Counted from the stretch's first letter, positions 17,431 to 26,034 are shown. The stretch is 41,597 nucleotides of DNA from Marisediminicola senii (GCF_011057645.1 NZ_JAALGE010000025.1:1-41597), one strand, 5' to 3'. The notes: generated by a model from the letters alone, not told the origin. Made by a program: numbers and translations.

Positions 17431-18734
17431 TGACCAACTCGGTCGACTCCAGGCCCAGGGCCATAGGCAAACGACGACGCGTCCTACTGACCGTGGCGGC
17501 CGTGGTGGCTCTGCTCGCGACCGTGATCGTCGGCCCACTCGCGCCCGCGCATGCCGAGCCCGACAATCCCACCTGGGCTGATGTGGAAGCTGCTCGAGGC
17601 AACGAAGAAGCTACCCGCGTCGAGATCGAGCGCATCACCAGTCTGCTGGCCGCCTTGTCGACCAGCGTCGATGAAGCCTCTGCGCTGGCTGAGCGTCGAG
17701 GAACAGAATTCCAACTAGCCCAAGACGAGCTCGATAGCGCCACAGGCAAAACTGCGGCGCTCCAAGAGGAGGCCGCTGAAGCCGAAGATGAGGCCGCGGA
17801 GGTGAAGCAAGACGCCGGACAGCAAGCGGCAATGATGGCTCGCGCAACAAACGAGACAACCCTTGAGGTGTTCTTCGCCGGAGACCGCGACAACGACCTC
17901 CTCGACCGCCTCAGCACCGCAACAAAACTGGCGGAGCGCAACGAATCACTCTTCACCCGGGCGACAATCGCCACACAGACAGCTGGCGCTCTTGGCGATC
18001 AAGCCAGCGTCGCAGAGGAAGAACTCACTCGACTCACTACCGCATCTCAGCAGGCCCTGACAGAAGCTGCAGAGGCCCAGACCGTAGCCGAAGCAGCTTT
18101 ACAGGAACAGCAGACTCGCGACGCGCAACTGCAAGCGCAGCTCGCGACACTTCGTGACACCCGCATCACCGTGGAGCAGGGATATGCCCTAGAAGAGCAG
18201 AAACAAGCTGCATTTGCGGCTGCAGCCGCCGCGAAAGCCGCGTCAGCCGCCCCCTCCGCATCAGCTGCAAGTGGTGCATCAGCAAGCAGTACTGCCGCCC
18301 CAAGCAGGAGCGGTTCTGTATCCGCGCAAGGATGGACCAACCCCATCGTGTCTTTCGGCAGCTACCAGGGGTACGGCAACCGCCTCCACCCCGTATACAA
18401 ACAATGGCGACTACACGCAGGCGATGACTACGGAAGCAGCTGCGGCACACCCCTCTTCGCCGTCGCCGCCGGCACCGTGATCGCCTCAGGACCAGCCGGA
18501 GGGTACGGCAACCAAAGCGTCATCGACCACGGCGACGGCATCACCAGCAGCTACTCCCACATGTACGCCAACGGACTTCTCGTACGCACCGGCACCCAAG
18601 TCGCCGCTGGCCAACACATCGCGGCCGTCGGCAACGCCGGCGTATCAACCGGATGCCACTTGCACTTCGAGATCCGACGCGGGGGCGTGGCCATCTCTCC
18701 CGCGCCATTCCTTCAGTCCAAGGGCGTGGGTTAG
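17430..18734 (+). CDS. Coiled-coil M23-family peptidase (EnvC/RipA-like architecture)
   Basis: 434 residues. A signal peptide (RRVLLTVAAVVALLATVIV, cleavage near AHA-EPD) is followed by a long Glu/Ala-rich coiled coil (about residues 45-285). An Ala/Ser-rich hinge (about 290-335) leads to a C-terminal M23 domain with HAGDDYG as the His/Asp pair and HLHFEIRRGG as the HxH motif. This layout matches exported wall hydrolases whose coiled coil controls access to the active site. GAGAGG precedes the ATG at 17430, which overlaps the micro-ORF stop. It closes the copper-linked envelope set; no terminator is obvious after it. Confidence 0.88.
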   Translation: MTNSVDSRPRAIGKRRRVLLTVAAVVALLATVIVGPLAPAHAEPDNPTWADVEAARGNEEATRVEIERITSLLAALSTSVDEASALAERRGTEFQLAQDELDSATGKTAALQEEAAEAEDEAAEVKQDAGQQAAMMARATNETTLEVFFAGDRDNDLLDRLSTATKLAERNESLFTRATIATQTAGALGDQASVAEEELTRLTTASQQALTEAAEAQTVAEAALQEQQTRDAQLQAQLATLRDTRITVEQGYALEEQKQAAFAAAAAAKAASAAPSASAASGASASSTAAPSRSGSVSAQGWTNPIVSFGSYQGYGNRLHPVYKQWRLHAGDDYGSSCGTPLFAVAAGTVIASGPAGGYGNQSVIDHGDGITSSYSHMYANGLLVRTGTQVAAGQHIAAVGNAGVSTGCHLHFEIRRGGVAISPAPFLQSKGVG

Positions 18735-18893
18735 CACCCGTCTGCCGCGCCCGACGCCCACAGAAATGCGGGCCTCACTGGTCGCGGGCCGAGTAAGCGC
18801 CGCAATTGCCCGAAAGCGTCTCGCATTTGCTAGTAGTAGCTGCCCGCAAGCCGGTCGGCATACCGCCGTTTTGCGGTGCATGTTCGTGATGCG

Positions 18894-18923
18894 TATGCTC
18901 ATAAGTGCACACTGATGAACATA
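18894..18923 (+). promoter_or_regulatory. Candidate ArsR/SmtB operator before the MFS gene
   Basis: TATGCTCATAA (18894-18904) and TGATGAACATA (18913-18923) form an inverted repeat with 9 of 11 positions matching, separated by 8 nt. The half-sites resemble the TGAACA-type sites of SmtB/CzrA-like repressors. It lies just upstream of the preferred ATG and could be bound by the sensor at 20187. Confidence 0.5.
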
Positions 18924-18943
18924 TGCACGGGAAGACGATATAC

Positions 18944-20224
18944 ATGTTGACGGTTTTACGGAACGGTACCTATCGCCGGTTGTTCGGGGCCCAGGTGGTG
19001 GCGTTATTGGGTACGGGGTTGCTGACGATCGCGCTGGGCCTGCTCGCTTTCGATCTAGCCGGCAGCAATGCTGGCGCCGTGTTGGGCACCGCCCTGCTGA
19101 TCAAGATGCTGGCCTATGTGGGCTTCGCGCCTGTCATCAATGCTGTGGTGGCGAGGTTGCCGAAGAAACCGGTGCTGATCGCTGCGGACCTGGTGCGTGC
19201 CGCGATGGCACTGTGCTTGCCGTTCATCACGGAGACCTGGCAGATCTACCTAGTGGTGTTCTTGCTGCAGTCAGCATCGGCAACCTTCACGCCGGCGTTC
19301 CAGTCGCTGATTCCCTCGGTACTCGAAGACAAGCGGGACTACACCCGGGCCCTTTCCCTGTCCCGCCTGGCATATGACATGGAAGCGCTCGTCAGCCCCG
19401 CGGCAGCGGTGCTCCTGCTGAGTGTGACCACCTACAACAACCTGTTCCTCGGCACCGTCTTCGGGTTCCTGTTCTCCGCCCTGATGGTCGCGGTGACCGT
19501 CCTGCCGAAGCTCCAGGCGACGGGCGGGCCGGCCACATCCCTGTGGCAGCGAACCACTCTGGGTTCGCGTATCTTCTGGCGCACTCCGCGGCTACGATCC
19601 CTGCTGGCCCTGAACGTGGTGGTCGCTGCCCCCACCGCGATGGTGCTGGTCAACACGGTCGTATACGTCCGTGACGTGCTGGGCCGCCCCGAGACCGACC
19701 TGGCGCTGGCCCTTGCCAGCTTCGGCATCGGGTCGATGCTGGTGGCGCTGTGCGCGCCCCGGGTTCTTGATCGCTTCGGTGACCGCCTCGTGATGCTCAC
19801 CGGCGCGGCCCTGGTTCCAGTTGCACTGGCCGCAGTCGCCGGCGTCATCGCTTTCGCCCAACCGGACTCCGGGTGGTGGTGGCTGCTGGGACTGTGGTTC
19901 ATCCTCGGCGCGGGCAACTCGACCATCCAGACTCCCTCGGCTCGCCTGCTCAGGGACGCCTCCACCGAGGAGAGCCGCCCGTACGTGTTCACGGCGCAGT
20001 TCTCGCTCTCCCACGCCTGCTACATCATCGCCTACCCGCTTGCCGGATGGGTGGGTGCGACCGCCGGCCTCGGCTGGGCTGCGCTGACACTGACGATCGT
20101 TGCGATACTGGGGAGCGCAGGAGCTTTCCTGTCCTGGCCCCGGAGCGAAACGGGGACAGACCCGTCCGTCACCGAGGAGCAGGCCGTTGAGAAGCCAACC
20201 GATCGATCCTCAGCGCGCCGCTGA
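18944..20224 (+). CDS. MFS exporter, probably for a divalent metal
   Basis: 426-residue major facilitator with about 12 helices. It carries the family loop after helix 2 (VVARLPKKPVLIAADLVRA) and the matching second-half loop (DRFGDRLVMLTG). The ATG at 18944 has GGGAAG nine nt upstream; a GTG at 18905 and an ATG at 18923 lie in or beside the operator-like repeat and are less likely. The 3' end overlaps an ArsR/SmtB regulator by 38 bp. Because that regulator has a full alpha-5 Zn/Co/Ni site, I infer metal efflux. MFS proteins beside ArsR genes are common but rarely characterised, so the substrate is uncertain. Confidence 0.8.
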   Translation: MLTVLRNGTYRRLFGAQVVALLGTGLLTIALGLLAFDLAGSNAGAVLGTALLIKMLAYVGFAPVINAVVARLPKKPVLIAADLVRAAMALCLPFITETWQIYLVVFLLQSASATFTPAFQSLIPSVLEDKRDYTRALSLSRLAYDMEALVSPAAAVLLLSVTTYNNLFLGTVFGFLFSALMVAVTVLPKLQATGGPATSLWQRTTLGSRIFWRTPRLRSLLALNVVVAAPTAMVLVNTVVYVRDVLGRPETDLALALASFGIGSMLVALCAPRVLDRFGDRLVMLTGAALVPVALAAVAGVIAFAQPDSGWWWLLGLWFILGAGNSTIQTPSARLLRDASTEESRPYVFTAQFSLSHACYIIAYPLAGWVGATAGLGWAALTLTIVAILGSAGAFLSWPRSETGTDPSVTEEQAVEKPTDRSSARR

Positions 20225-20561
20225 TGAACCCTCCCTCGTCCACGCGGTCGCTCCTGGACCGGAGTTGCTCGAAACAGCCGCCGGAACCCTGCGGATGCTC
20301 GCCGAACCCACCCGGCTGCACCTGCTCTGGCAGCTCGCCCAGGGCCCCAAGAGCGTCACGGACCTCACCACCGCCGCCGACGTCCCCCGTACCGTCGTCA
20401 GCCAGCACCTGGCCAAACTGCGTCTGAGCGGACTGGTAGATACACGTAAGAACGGCCGGCATGTCATTTACTCACTCCATGACGGACACCTCGTCAGACT
20501 CATCCAGGAAACCATCAACCACGCAGACCACCGGGTTACCGGCGAACCCGTCCACACATAA
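20187..20561 (+). CDS. ArsR/SmtB-family metal sensor with alpha-5 site
   Basis: 124-residue winged-helix repressor. It has the family pattern LAEPTRLHLLWQLAQG, then TVVSQHLAKLRLSGLVDTRK as recognition helix and wing. Asp99, His101, His112 and His115 keep exactly the D-x-H-x10-H-x2-H spacing of the alpha-5 Zn/Co site of CzrA/SmtB and of the Ni/Co sensor NmtR. There is no cysteine, so arsenite, Cd or Pb sensing at alpha-3 is unlikely. The start is TTG at 20187 with GAGGAG 7 nt upstream, inside the MFS gene. An extra histidine near each terminus (His19, His123) could complete a six-coordinate site as in NmtR. It probably represses the MFS gene. Confidence 0.85.
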   Translation: MRSQPIDPQRAADEPSLVHAVAPGPELLETAAGTLRMLAEPTRLHLLWQLAQGPKSVTDLTTAADVPRTVVSQHLAKLRLSGLVDTRKNGRHVIYSLHDGHLVRLIQETINHADHRVTGEPVHT

Positions 20562-20888
20562 GCACTGACCCTTCAACAACATCTGCACGCTCACCCCCGC
20601 CCTCATCGACGCCGCACGCGAAGCACCACTTATCGGCCATTAACCGCTGACGGTAAACGGCCCAATACCGTTGCGGCTCACAGACATCGCCGCTGTCGCT
20701 GCATTCGGACCATCTGCTGTCCAAACAAAGGATCCCTTGACCGGACAGACCCAAGCTCCCGCGAAGAAGTCTGAGCCCGCCGTCCTCACGGCACTCACTC
20801 CACTCGCAAGTTGTCTCAACAATGTGTCGCACGTCGACTATTCTCAACAAGACGAGATAGGGCCTTTGATGAGTGCAGGAGCGTCGAC
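20562..20888 (+). other. Gene-free stretch with direct repeats, candidate recombination site
   Basis: 327 bp without a convincing gene. TCTCAACAA occurs twice in direct orientation at 20814-20822 and 20842-20850, 28 bp apart, just before the serine recombinase. Such spacing and position fit resolvase binding subsites, but I cannot match a known res or att sequence. An imperfect palindrome around 20635-20665 (TAACCG/CGGTA within GGCC arms) is also present. A TTG-started frame from 20671 to 20925 has no ribosome site or domain and is not called. Confidence 0.35.
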
Positions 20889-21464
20889 ATGGGAAGCATC
20901 GGATACGCCAGGGTCAGCACCCTAGACCAGAACGCAGACCTTCAGCACGCGGCGCTCACAGCAGCAGGGTGCAGTCGGATCTTTACCGACCATGGCGTGA
21001 GCGGAACGACCGCCAGCCGGCCCGAGCTCGACAGGCTCCTCGACCACCTGCGAAGCGGTGACGAGGTGGTGGTGTGGCAGCTCGACCGGCTTGGACGCAA
21101 CACCCGCAACCTGCTCACCCTCATCGACGACCTAGAGAGCCGGGATGTGCACTTTCGAAGCGTCACCGAAGGCATTAGCACCACAGGCCCTATGGGCAGA
21201 GCCATGCTCACCGAGATGTCAGCGTTCGCGCAGCTCGAGCGCGACCAGCTCGCCGAGCGCACCAAGGCAGGAATGGCGGCCGCCGCAGAGCATGGGCGGA
21301 AAGCGGGCCGACGTGAAGTCACTACCGATGACGCTGACGTCAAACGTGCGCAGGAGCTGAAAGCTCAGGGGCTCGCACCTGCTGACATCGGGAAGGTTAT
21401 CGGGGCCAGCCGCGCAACGGTGTATCGCTACCTCAGCTTGCAGCCGACGGCCGTCGCACCCTGA
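20889..21464 (+). CDS. Serine recombinase (resolvase/invertase family)
   Basis: 191 residues. The N-terminal catalytic domain opens with IGYARVSTLDQNADLQ, with the nucleophile serine in RVST. Other motifs are WQLDRLGRNTRNLL and TGPMGRAMLTEMSAFAQLERD. A C-terminal Hin-type helix-turn-helix follows (ADIGKVIGASRATVYRYL). The size fits Tn3 resolvases and DNA invertases. The ATG at 20889 has AGGAG about 8 nt upstream; an in-frame ATG at 20811 is rejected for lack of one. No Tn3 transposase is in the window, so it may be a relic of a transposon or a stand-alone resolvase of a plasmid. Confidence 0.9.
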   Translation: MGSIGYARVSTLDQNADLQHAALTAAGCSRIFTDHGVSGTTASRPELDRLLDHLRSGDEVVVWQLDRLGRNTRNLLTLIDDLESRDVHFRSVTEGISTTGPMGRAMLTEMSAFAQLERDQLAERTKAGMAAAAEHGRKAGRREVTTDDADVKRAQELKAQGLAPADIGKVIGASRATVYRYLSLQPTAVAP

Positions 21465-21522
21465 CGATTAGAGCAGCAGCAGCGCGCGGAACGCAGCCAC
21501 AGAGAGCTGCCGAAAGGAGAAA

Positions 21523-22053
21523 TCACGCCGCCGGCAGGCCATCATGCTCGAAGTAGGTGGCCGGGGTTATCCCGTGACGCCTCAAGAATTCCCGCACCTG
21601 CGTCCGTCCGTCTGCAATGTGACCATTGACTTCGCAGAGGGTCAGATGCCCGATATGCCACCCTTCAAGCCGACCCTGAATGTCATTCAAAGTTTCAAGC
21701 AGAGTTTCTTCATGGGGAGACTGGTGGGAGTCCAGAATGTAGCCAAGGTAATGATGAGAGAGATGTTCAGCACCGGCGCGAGTGGTTAGCTTCGCTAGCT
21801 CCACCCGGATTCGGTGGTCACCAGTTCCAAGTCTTCTCGACACAGGATCTGAGTATTCCGCTATGGCGGAGACGATGCCTTCGATGATGTCTGCTCGAGC
21901 CTCCTCAGCTTCCTTACCTTCTCGTCGAAGCCGCTCCTCCTCACGTTCGCGACGTTCTTGCCTCCGCTCCAAATCGTGAGAACGGATCTGCATCCTCGCA
22001 ACGCCGTATGTCGTTAACGCCCCCATGAGTGTGACAGGTTGATCTAGTACCAC
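21523..22053 (-). CDS. Hypothetical protein, N-terminus probably lost to the IS21 insertion
   Basis: 176 residues from a GTG, with no family I recognise. The first ~20 residues (VLDQPVTLMGALTTYGVARM) look like the end of a membrane helix. A highly charged coiled coil follows (ERRQERREREEERLRREG), then a helical domain of about 120 residues. The frame stays open upstream to about 22125, inside the IS21 left end, and no ribosome site precedes the GTG. I therefore infer that the insertion removed the true start. The next possible ATG would be at 22026. Confidence 0.5.
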   Translation of the reverse strand: MVLDQPVTLMGALTTYGVARMQIRSHDLERRQERREREEERLRREGKEAEEARADIIEGIVSAIAEYSDPVSRRLGTGDHRIRVELAKLTTRAGAEHLSHHYLGYILDSHQSPHEETLLETLNDIQGRLEGWHIGHLTLCEVNGHIADGRTQVREFLRRHGITPATYFEHDGLPAA

Positions 22054-22171
22054 TGTGACGGCTTCATTCGGACCCAGCCGGTGACTCGCCGGGTCGGTGC
22101 GACGGTTTGCCTGGAGCCCACTTCAGCGTTGTTCTCATCCGGTGCTGATGCCGGCGGTGGGAGGCGCAGGG

Positions 22172-23836
22172 ATGAGGGCTCGTATGGAACTGTTCGCACA
22201 GATCAGACGCGATGCGAGGGTCGACGGGCTCTCAATTCGGGAGCTCGCGCGTCGCCATCAGGTGGGCCGCGGAACGGTGCGGACCGCGCTGGCCACCGCC
22301 GAACCACCGCCACGGAAGACACCGGTCCGAGCATCTCCGAGGTTGGACGCGTTCAAGTCGACGATCGACGCGATGCTGCTTGAGGATGTCGAGGCTCCGA
22401 GAAAGCAGCGCCACACTGCACGCCGTGTCCTCGCCCGCCTGGCGGAGGAGCACGGCGCCACCGAGTTGTCGTATTCGACCGTCCGCGACTATGTCCGCCT
22501 GCGCCGACCGCAGCTGGACGCGGACCGCCGGCAAGAGGTGTTCATCCCGCAGGAGCACGCACCGGGTGCGGAGGCGGAGGTCGATTTCGGGGAGGTGTGG
22601 GTGATCCTCGCTGGGGTGAAGACGAAGTGTCACCTCTTCGCGTTCCGGCTCTCGAACTCGGGCAAAGCCGTGCACCGCGTTTACCCGACGCAGGGGCAGG
22701 AGGCATTTCTCGAGGGCCACATCGATGCGTTCAACACGATCGGCGGTATTCCGACCAGACACATCCGCTACGACAATCTGACCGCCGCGGTCACGACGGT
22801 GCTCTACGGGACGAACAGGCGACGGACAGAGAACGAACGGTGGCTACTGTTCCGCTCGCATTACGGGTTCGACGCGTTCTACTGCCAGCCCGGCATTAAG
22901 GGTGCGCATGAGAAGGGCGGCATCGAGGGAGACGTCGGCAGGTTCCGCCGGACCCATTTGTCCCCAATGCCGGTCGTGGAGACCCTGGCGGACCTGAACG
23001 AGAAGATCCGGGAATGGGATGAAGCGGATGACATCAGGCGGATCGGCTCGCGGCTGAGATCGGTGGCGGCGGACTTCACTGCCGAACGATCACTGCTGAG
23101 GCCGTTGCCTGCTGAGAGCTTTGATCCCGGCCTGACGGTGCATCCACGGGTCGACCGGTCTGCTCTGATCACCGTCCGGATGGCGAGATATTCGGTGCCG
23201 GCACGGTTCATCGGACGCCAGGTTCGAGTGTCTCTTCGCGCATCGGAGCTGGTCGTCTTCGACGGACGCACCCCCATCGCAAGGCATCCTCGGATCGTCG
23301 CCCGCGGCGGCGAGTCAATGAATCTGGATCACTACCTTGAAGTGCTGAAAATGAAGCCCGGGGCGTTGCCGGGTTCGACAGCCCTCGCGCACGCCCGCTC
23401 CACCGGCGCGTTCACCTCAGCGCATGAAGCATTCTGGGCCTCGACACGGAAGAGTAACGGCGACGCGGCCGGAACCCGCGAGCTGATCGACGTGCTGTTG
23501 TTACACCGTTCGATGGCTGTTGATGATGTCATTGCTGGGTTGGTCGCAGCTCTGCGGGTCGGCGCCGTGACAGCGGATGTCGTCGCTGTCGAGGCTCGGC
23601 GGCATGCCGCCGCCGGTGGGTCCGGATCAGACCGTCATCGTGTCGATCAGGCTCCGGTCGTCGAGCACCGTGTTGTCAGTCTCACCCAGCGCCGGCTCAC
23701 CGATCCCGCCGCGGTGATCGCCGGACTCCCTGCCGATACACGACCGGCGCCGTCGGTTGCCGGCTACGACGAGCTGCTCACTCTCCGCCGTTCCTCGATC
23801 GATTCATCGACGCTGAAGAAGGAAACTGCTTCATGA
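22172..23836 (+). CDS. istA: IS21 transposase IstA
   Basis: 554 residues. An N-terminal HTH (LSIRELARRHQVGRGTVRTAL) is followed by an rve-type integrase core. The core has Asp in AEVDFGEVW, Asp in RYDNLTAAV and Glu in EKGGIEGDV forming the DDE triad. A C-terminal beta-barrel/Mu-like region follows. The ATG at 22172 is chosen for GGAGG 8 nt upstream; an ATG at 22184 is an alternative and one at 22097 is unlikely. The stop overlaps istB by ATGA. Length is within the usual 500-560. It appears intact. Confidence 0.93.
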   Translation: MRARMELFAQIRRDARVDGLSIRELARRHQVGRGTVRTALATAEPPPRKTPVRASPRLDAFKSTIDAMLLEDVEAPRKQRHTARRVLARLAEEHGATELSYSTVRDYVRLRRPQLDADRRQEVFIPQEHAPGAEAEVDFGEVWVILAGVKTKCHLFAFRLSNSGKAVHRVYPTQGQEAFLEGHIDAFNTIGGIPTRHIRYDNLTAAVTTVLYGTNRRRTENERWLLFRSHYGFDAFYCQPGIKGAHEKGGIEGDVGRFRRTHLSPMPVVETLADLNEKIREWDEADDIRRIGSRLRSVAADFTAERSLLRPLPAESFDPGLTVHPRVDRSALITVRMARYSVPARFIGRQVRVSLRASELVVFDGRTPIARHPRIVARGGESMNLDHYLEVLKMKPGALPGSTALAHARSTGAFTSAHEAFWASTRKSNGDAAGTRELIDVLLLHRSMAVDDVIAGLVAALRVGAVTADVVAVEARRHAAAGGSGSDRHRVDQAPVVEHRVVSLTQRRLTDPAAVIAGLPADTRPAPSVAGYDELLTLRRSSIDSSTLKKETAS

Positions 23837-24642
23837 CCACCACTAGCCCACCGCCACCGTTCCGGCGTCGGCGAGGGATGACCGAGGAAGCTGCGATCGC
23901 TGCGATCGACGGGGCCTGCCGCCGACTGCGGCTCCCAACGATCCGCGCCCTGGTTGCCGATGCAGTCGCGATCGCTCAGAAAGAGCAGCTGTCCTATAAC
24001 GGGATCATCGCCGAACTGCTCCTCGCGGAGTGCGACGACCGCGACCGACGCTCCTCCGTCCGCCGGGTCAAAGCCGCCGGATTCCCGAGAGACAAATGGC
24101 TCGGAGATTTCGATTACGACGCAAACCCAAACATCAACCCTGCAACCATCAACACCCTCGCCACCGGGGATTGGGTCCGGAAAGGACAACCCCTCTGCCT
24201 GATCGGTGACTCCGGGACCGGGAAGTCTCACCTCCTCATCGGCCTCGGCACAGCCGCGGCCGAGAAAGGATTCCGGGTGAGATACACCCTCGCCACTCGG
24301 CTGGTCAACGAACTCGTCGAAGCCGCCGACGACAAGACACTTGCTCGAACGATCGCCCGCTACGGACGGGTAGATCTCCTGATGATCGACGAGCTCGGCT
24401 ACATGGAACTTGACCGCCGCGGCGCCGAGCTCCTCTTCCAAGTCCTCACCGAACGCGAGGAGAAGAACTCCGTCGCGATCGCATCTAACGAATCGTTCTC
24501 CGGCTGGACCAAGACCTTCACCGACCCCAGACTCTGCGCCGCGATCGTTGACCGACTCACCTTCGGCGGCAACATCATCGAAACCGGCACCGACTCCTAC
24601 CGCCTCGCCCACACCCGTCAGCGAATGAGGACAACGGAATAG
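23833..24642 (+). CDS. istB: IS21 helper ATPase IstB
   Basis: 269-residue AAA+ ATPase that regulates IstA target choice. Walker A is GDSGTGKSHLL (about residues 123-133). Walker B is VDLLMIDELGY (about 180-190). The sensor region SVAIASNESFSGW and the C-terminal IIETGTDSYRL are typical. Its start overlaps the istA stop (ATGA). It appears full length. Confidence 0.95.
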   Translation: MTTTSPPPPFRRRRGMTEEAAIAAIDGACRRLRLPTIRALVADAVAIAQKEQLSYNGIIAELLLAECDDRDRRSSVRRVKAAGFPRDKWLGDFDYDANPNINPATINTLATGDWVRKGQPLCLIGDSGTGKSHLLIGLGTAAAEKGFRVRYTLATRLVNELVEAADDKTLARTIARYGRVDLLMIDELGYMELDRRGAELLFQVLTEREEKNSVAIASNESFSGWTKTFTDPRLCAAIVDRLTFGGNIIETGTDSYRLAHTRQRMRTTE

Positions 24643-24733
24643 CGATCGTCACTGTCTGACACCTTTCTTGTCTGTGTCCCCCTAAACGCCGACTTCACTT
24701 ATCTCGATGAAACGCTAGTTTCAGTCATATAGA

Positions 24734-24755
24734 GCGTCTGCATCGGTGCAGGCGC
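24734..24755 (+). promoter_or_regulatory. Leader hairpin and possible -10 before the secreted protein
   Basis: GCGTCTGCA pairs with TGCAGGCGC around a TCGG loop (24734-24755), a stable 9-bp stem with one G-U pair and no T-run. TATAGA (24728-24733) just before it could be the -10. The hairpin would then be at the very 5' end of the message and could protect it. Purely structural reading. Confidence 0.3.
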
Positions 24756-24764
24756 GGCTCACGA

Positions 24765-25769
24765 ATGGAACCGATCATGCGAAATAGGTTTCGGCCCGGC
24801 TCTATGAAACGTCAGTTGATGCTGACGACGGCGATAGCCAGCGCTTCCGTGCTGCTGGTCAGCATGGCGGCACCAGCAGCGACCGCTGCCTCTGCTGATC
24901 CGGTCCTTGCAGCGTTGAAGTCCATACCGGCTTCAGCGGGGCTCTTCACTGGCAACCTCGGGATAAGTTCCACCAGCAAGCCATCAGGCCGGCTTCCCCT
25001 CGCGTCGATCCCTGAGGATCCCTCTTTAGGACTGCGAGTTGTGTCCGCGACGGGAAGCAAGCTCACTGTAGGCCTACCCCGAGCGGATGAAGCAGGAGAC
25101 GCCACGGAGTTGCAGCCCGGAATCGTTGCTTACGACAACGGAGACGGCTCTCACACGGTTCCCATCGCGAAAATTGATGGTTCGGTTCAGGTCGCAACTG
25201 TCCTCGAATCGTCCGACGCACCGGATCGCTACTCTTACGACGTCGGCGGAGCAGCGACGTTGCAAGCAGACGGCGACATCATCGTCGTGCGTGATGATCA
25301 GGGACAGTTCGCAGGGGCGATTGCACCGGCATGGGCAATGGACGCCGCCGGAACGGCAGTTCCCACCCACTACGAGGCGAGTGGCTCAACCGTCACGCAG
25401 GTCGTTGACCACGCCAACGGCTCATACACCTATCCCATCGTCGCAGACCCGTGGCTCGGCCAGGATCTGTTCAACAAGATGACGACGTCGTCGGATAGGG
25501 GTCAACCTCGCTACCTGGTGTTCCGCAGTGGCTGGGGAGCGGCAATGAGCACGAGCACCAGCGCCGTTCCAGTGTTCCTTGGCCCTGGATGGGACGAGGC
25601 CAAGAATAAGTGGCCGGTTCTTCTCTCGAAAACAAGCCTGCACGAGCAATACGACTGCCACTCCATCTACGCTCTTCTCAAGCCCGACTCCTGGAACCTC
25701 GAGAAATGGCGACCGAATAAGAGCGACTGGGGCGCCAGTGCCCTCGCCCACCAATGTAATTGGGGCTAA
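24765..25769 (+). CDS. Secreted protein with C-terminal DUF2599-like domain
   Basis: 334 residues. A classic signal peptide (residues about 14-45, LMLTTAIASASVLLVSMAA, cleavage near ATAAS) is followed by a beta-rich region with DGDIIVVRDDQG and NGSYTYPIVADPWLG. The C-terminal ~100 residues end with DCHSIYALLKPDSWNLEKWRP. The pattern of cysteine-histidine, WNLE and RP resembles DUF2599, from memory, whose role is unknown. Possible starts are ATG at 24765, 24777 and 24804; none has a convincing ribosome site. A two-TM protein follows 6 bp later, so the pair is probably an operon. Confidence 0.6.
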   Translation: MEPIMRNRFRPGSMKRQLMLTTAIASASVLLVSMAAPAATAASADPVLAALKSIPASAGLFTGNLGISSTSKPSGRLPLASIPEDPSLGLRVVSATGSKLTVGLPRADEAGDATELQPGIVAYDNGDGSHTVPIAKIDGSVQVATVLESSDAPDRYSYDVGGAATLQADGDIIVVRDDQGQFAGAIAPAWAMDAAGTAVPTHYEASGSTVTQVVDHANGSYTYPIVADPWLGQDLFNKMTTSSDRGQPRYLVFRSGWGAAMSTSTSAVPVFLGPGWDEAKNKWPVLLSKTSLHEQYDCHSIYALLKPDSWNLEKWRPNKSDWGASALAHQCNWG

Positions 25770-25775
25770 GTAATC

Positions 25776-26021
25776 ATGAAGAGATCAACGCGAAAAATGC
25801 TCCTCACGAGTGACATCGCCGCTGTCACTCTCGGAGCGATGTTGGTAGCGGCCATGGGCGTCGTGTGGTTTATGCGCGGCATCGAAGTCGATGCCGCCGG
25901 AACTACCGGGTATGCAACCGCCCTAGAAAACTCCCTCTTCTATGGCGGGCTCGCTCTCCTCCTTGCTGGCGTGATAACGGCTTTAATCCTCATGCGAAAG
26001 AGGCGAGGCCGGACGACCTGA
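25776..26021 (+). CDS. Small two-TM membrane protein, unknown
   Basis: 81 residues. A basic N-terminus (MKRSTRKM) and a first helix (SDIAAVTLGAMLVAAMGVVWFM) are followed by a short outside loop (GIEVDAAGTTGYATALE). A second helix (LFYGGLALLLAGVITALIL) ends in a basic tail (RKRRGR). Both ends should be cytoplasmic. It starts 6 bp after the secreted DUF2599-like gene and ends before a strong terminator. I infer a functional pair with that gene. No family recognised. Confidence 0.6.
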   Translation: MKRSTRKMLLTSDIAAVTLGAMLVAAMGVVWFMRGIEVDAAGTTGYATALENSLFYGGLALLLAGVITALILMRKRRGRTT

Positions 26022-26034
26022 TTAAACCGAAGAG

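Larger units (their letters stand above)
22045..24700 (+). mobile_element. IS21-family insertion sequence (istA-istB)
   Basis: A two-gene element with coupled istA and istB. Boundaries are approximate. The left end lies near 22045-22056 (ACTGTGACGG) and the right end near 24650-24690, where the complement reads ACAGTGACGA. These share an AC-x-GTGACG core in inverted orientation, suggesting terminal repeats, but I could not fix the exact ends or a target duplication. The left side abuts a truncated minus-strand gene. Confidence 0.75.

Noticed and set aside
16910-17974. 354-codon minus-strand frame across propeller and M23 genes
   Set aside because: Ser/Ala-rich antisense of two recognised genes.
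23764-24612. 282-codon minus-strand frame opposite istB
   Set aside because: IstB motifs are unambiguous on the plus strand.
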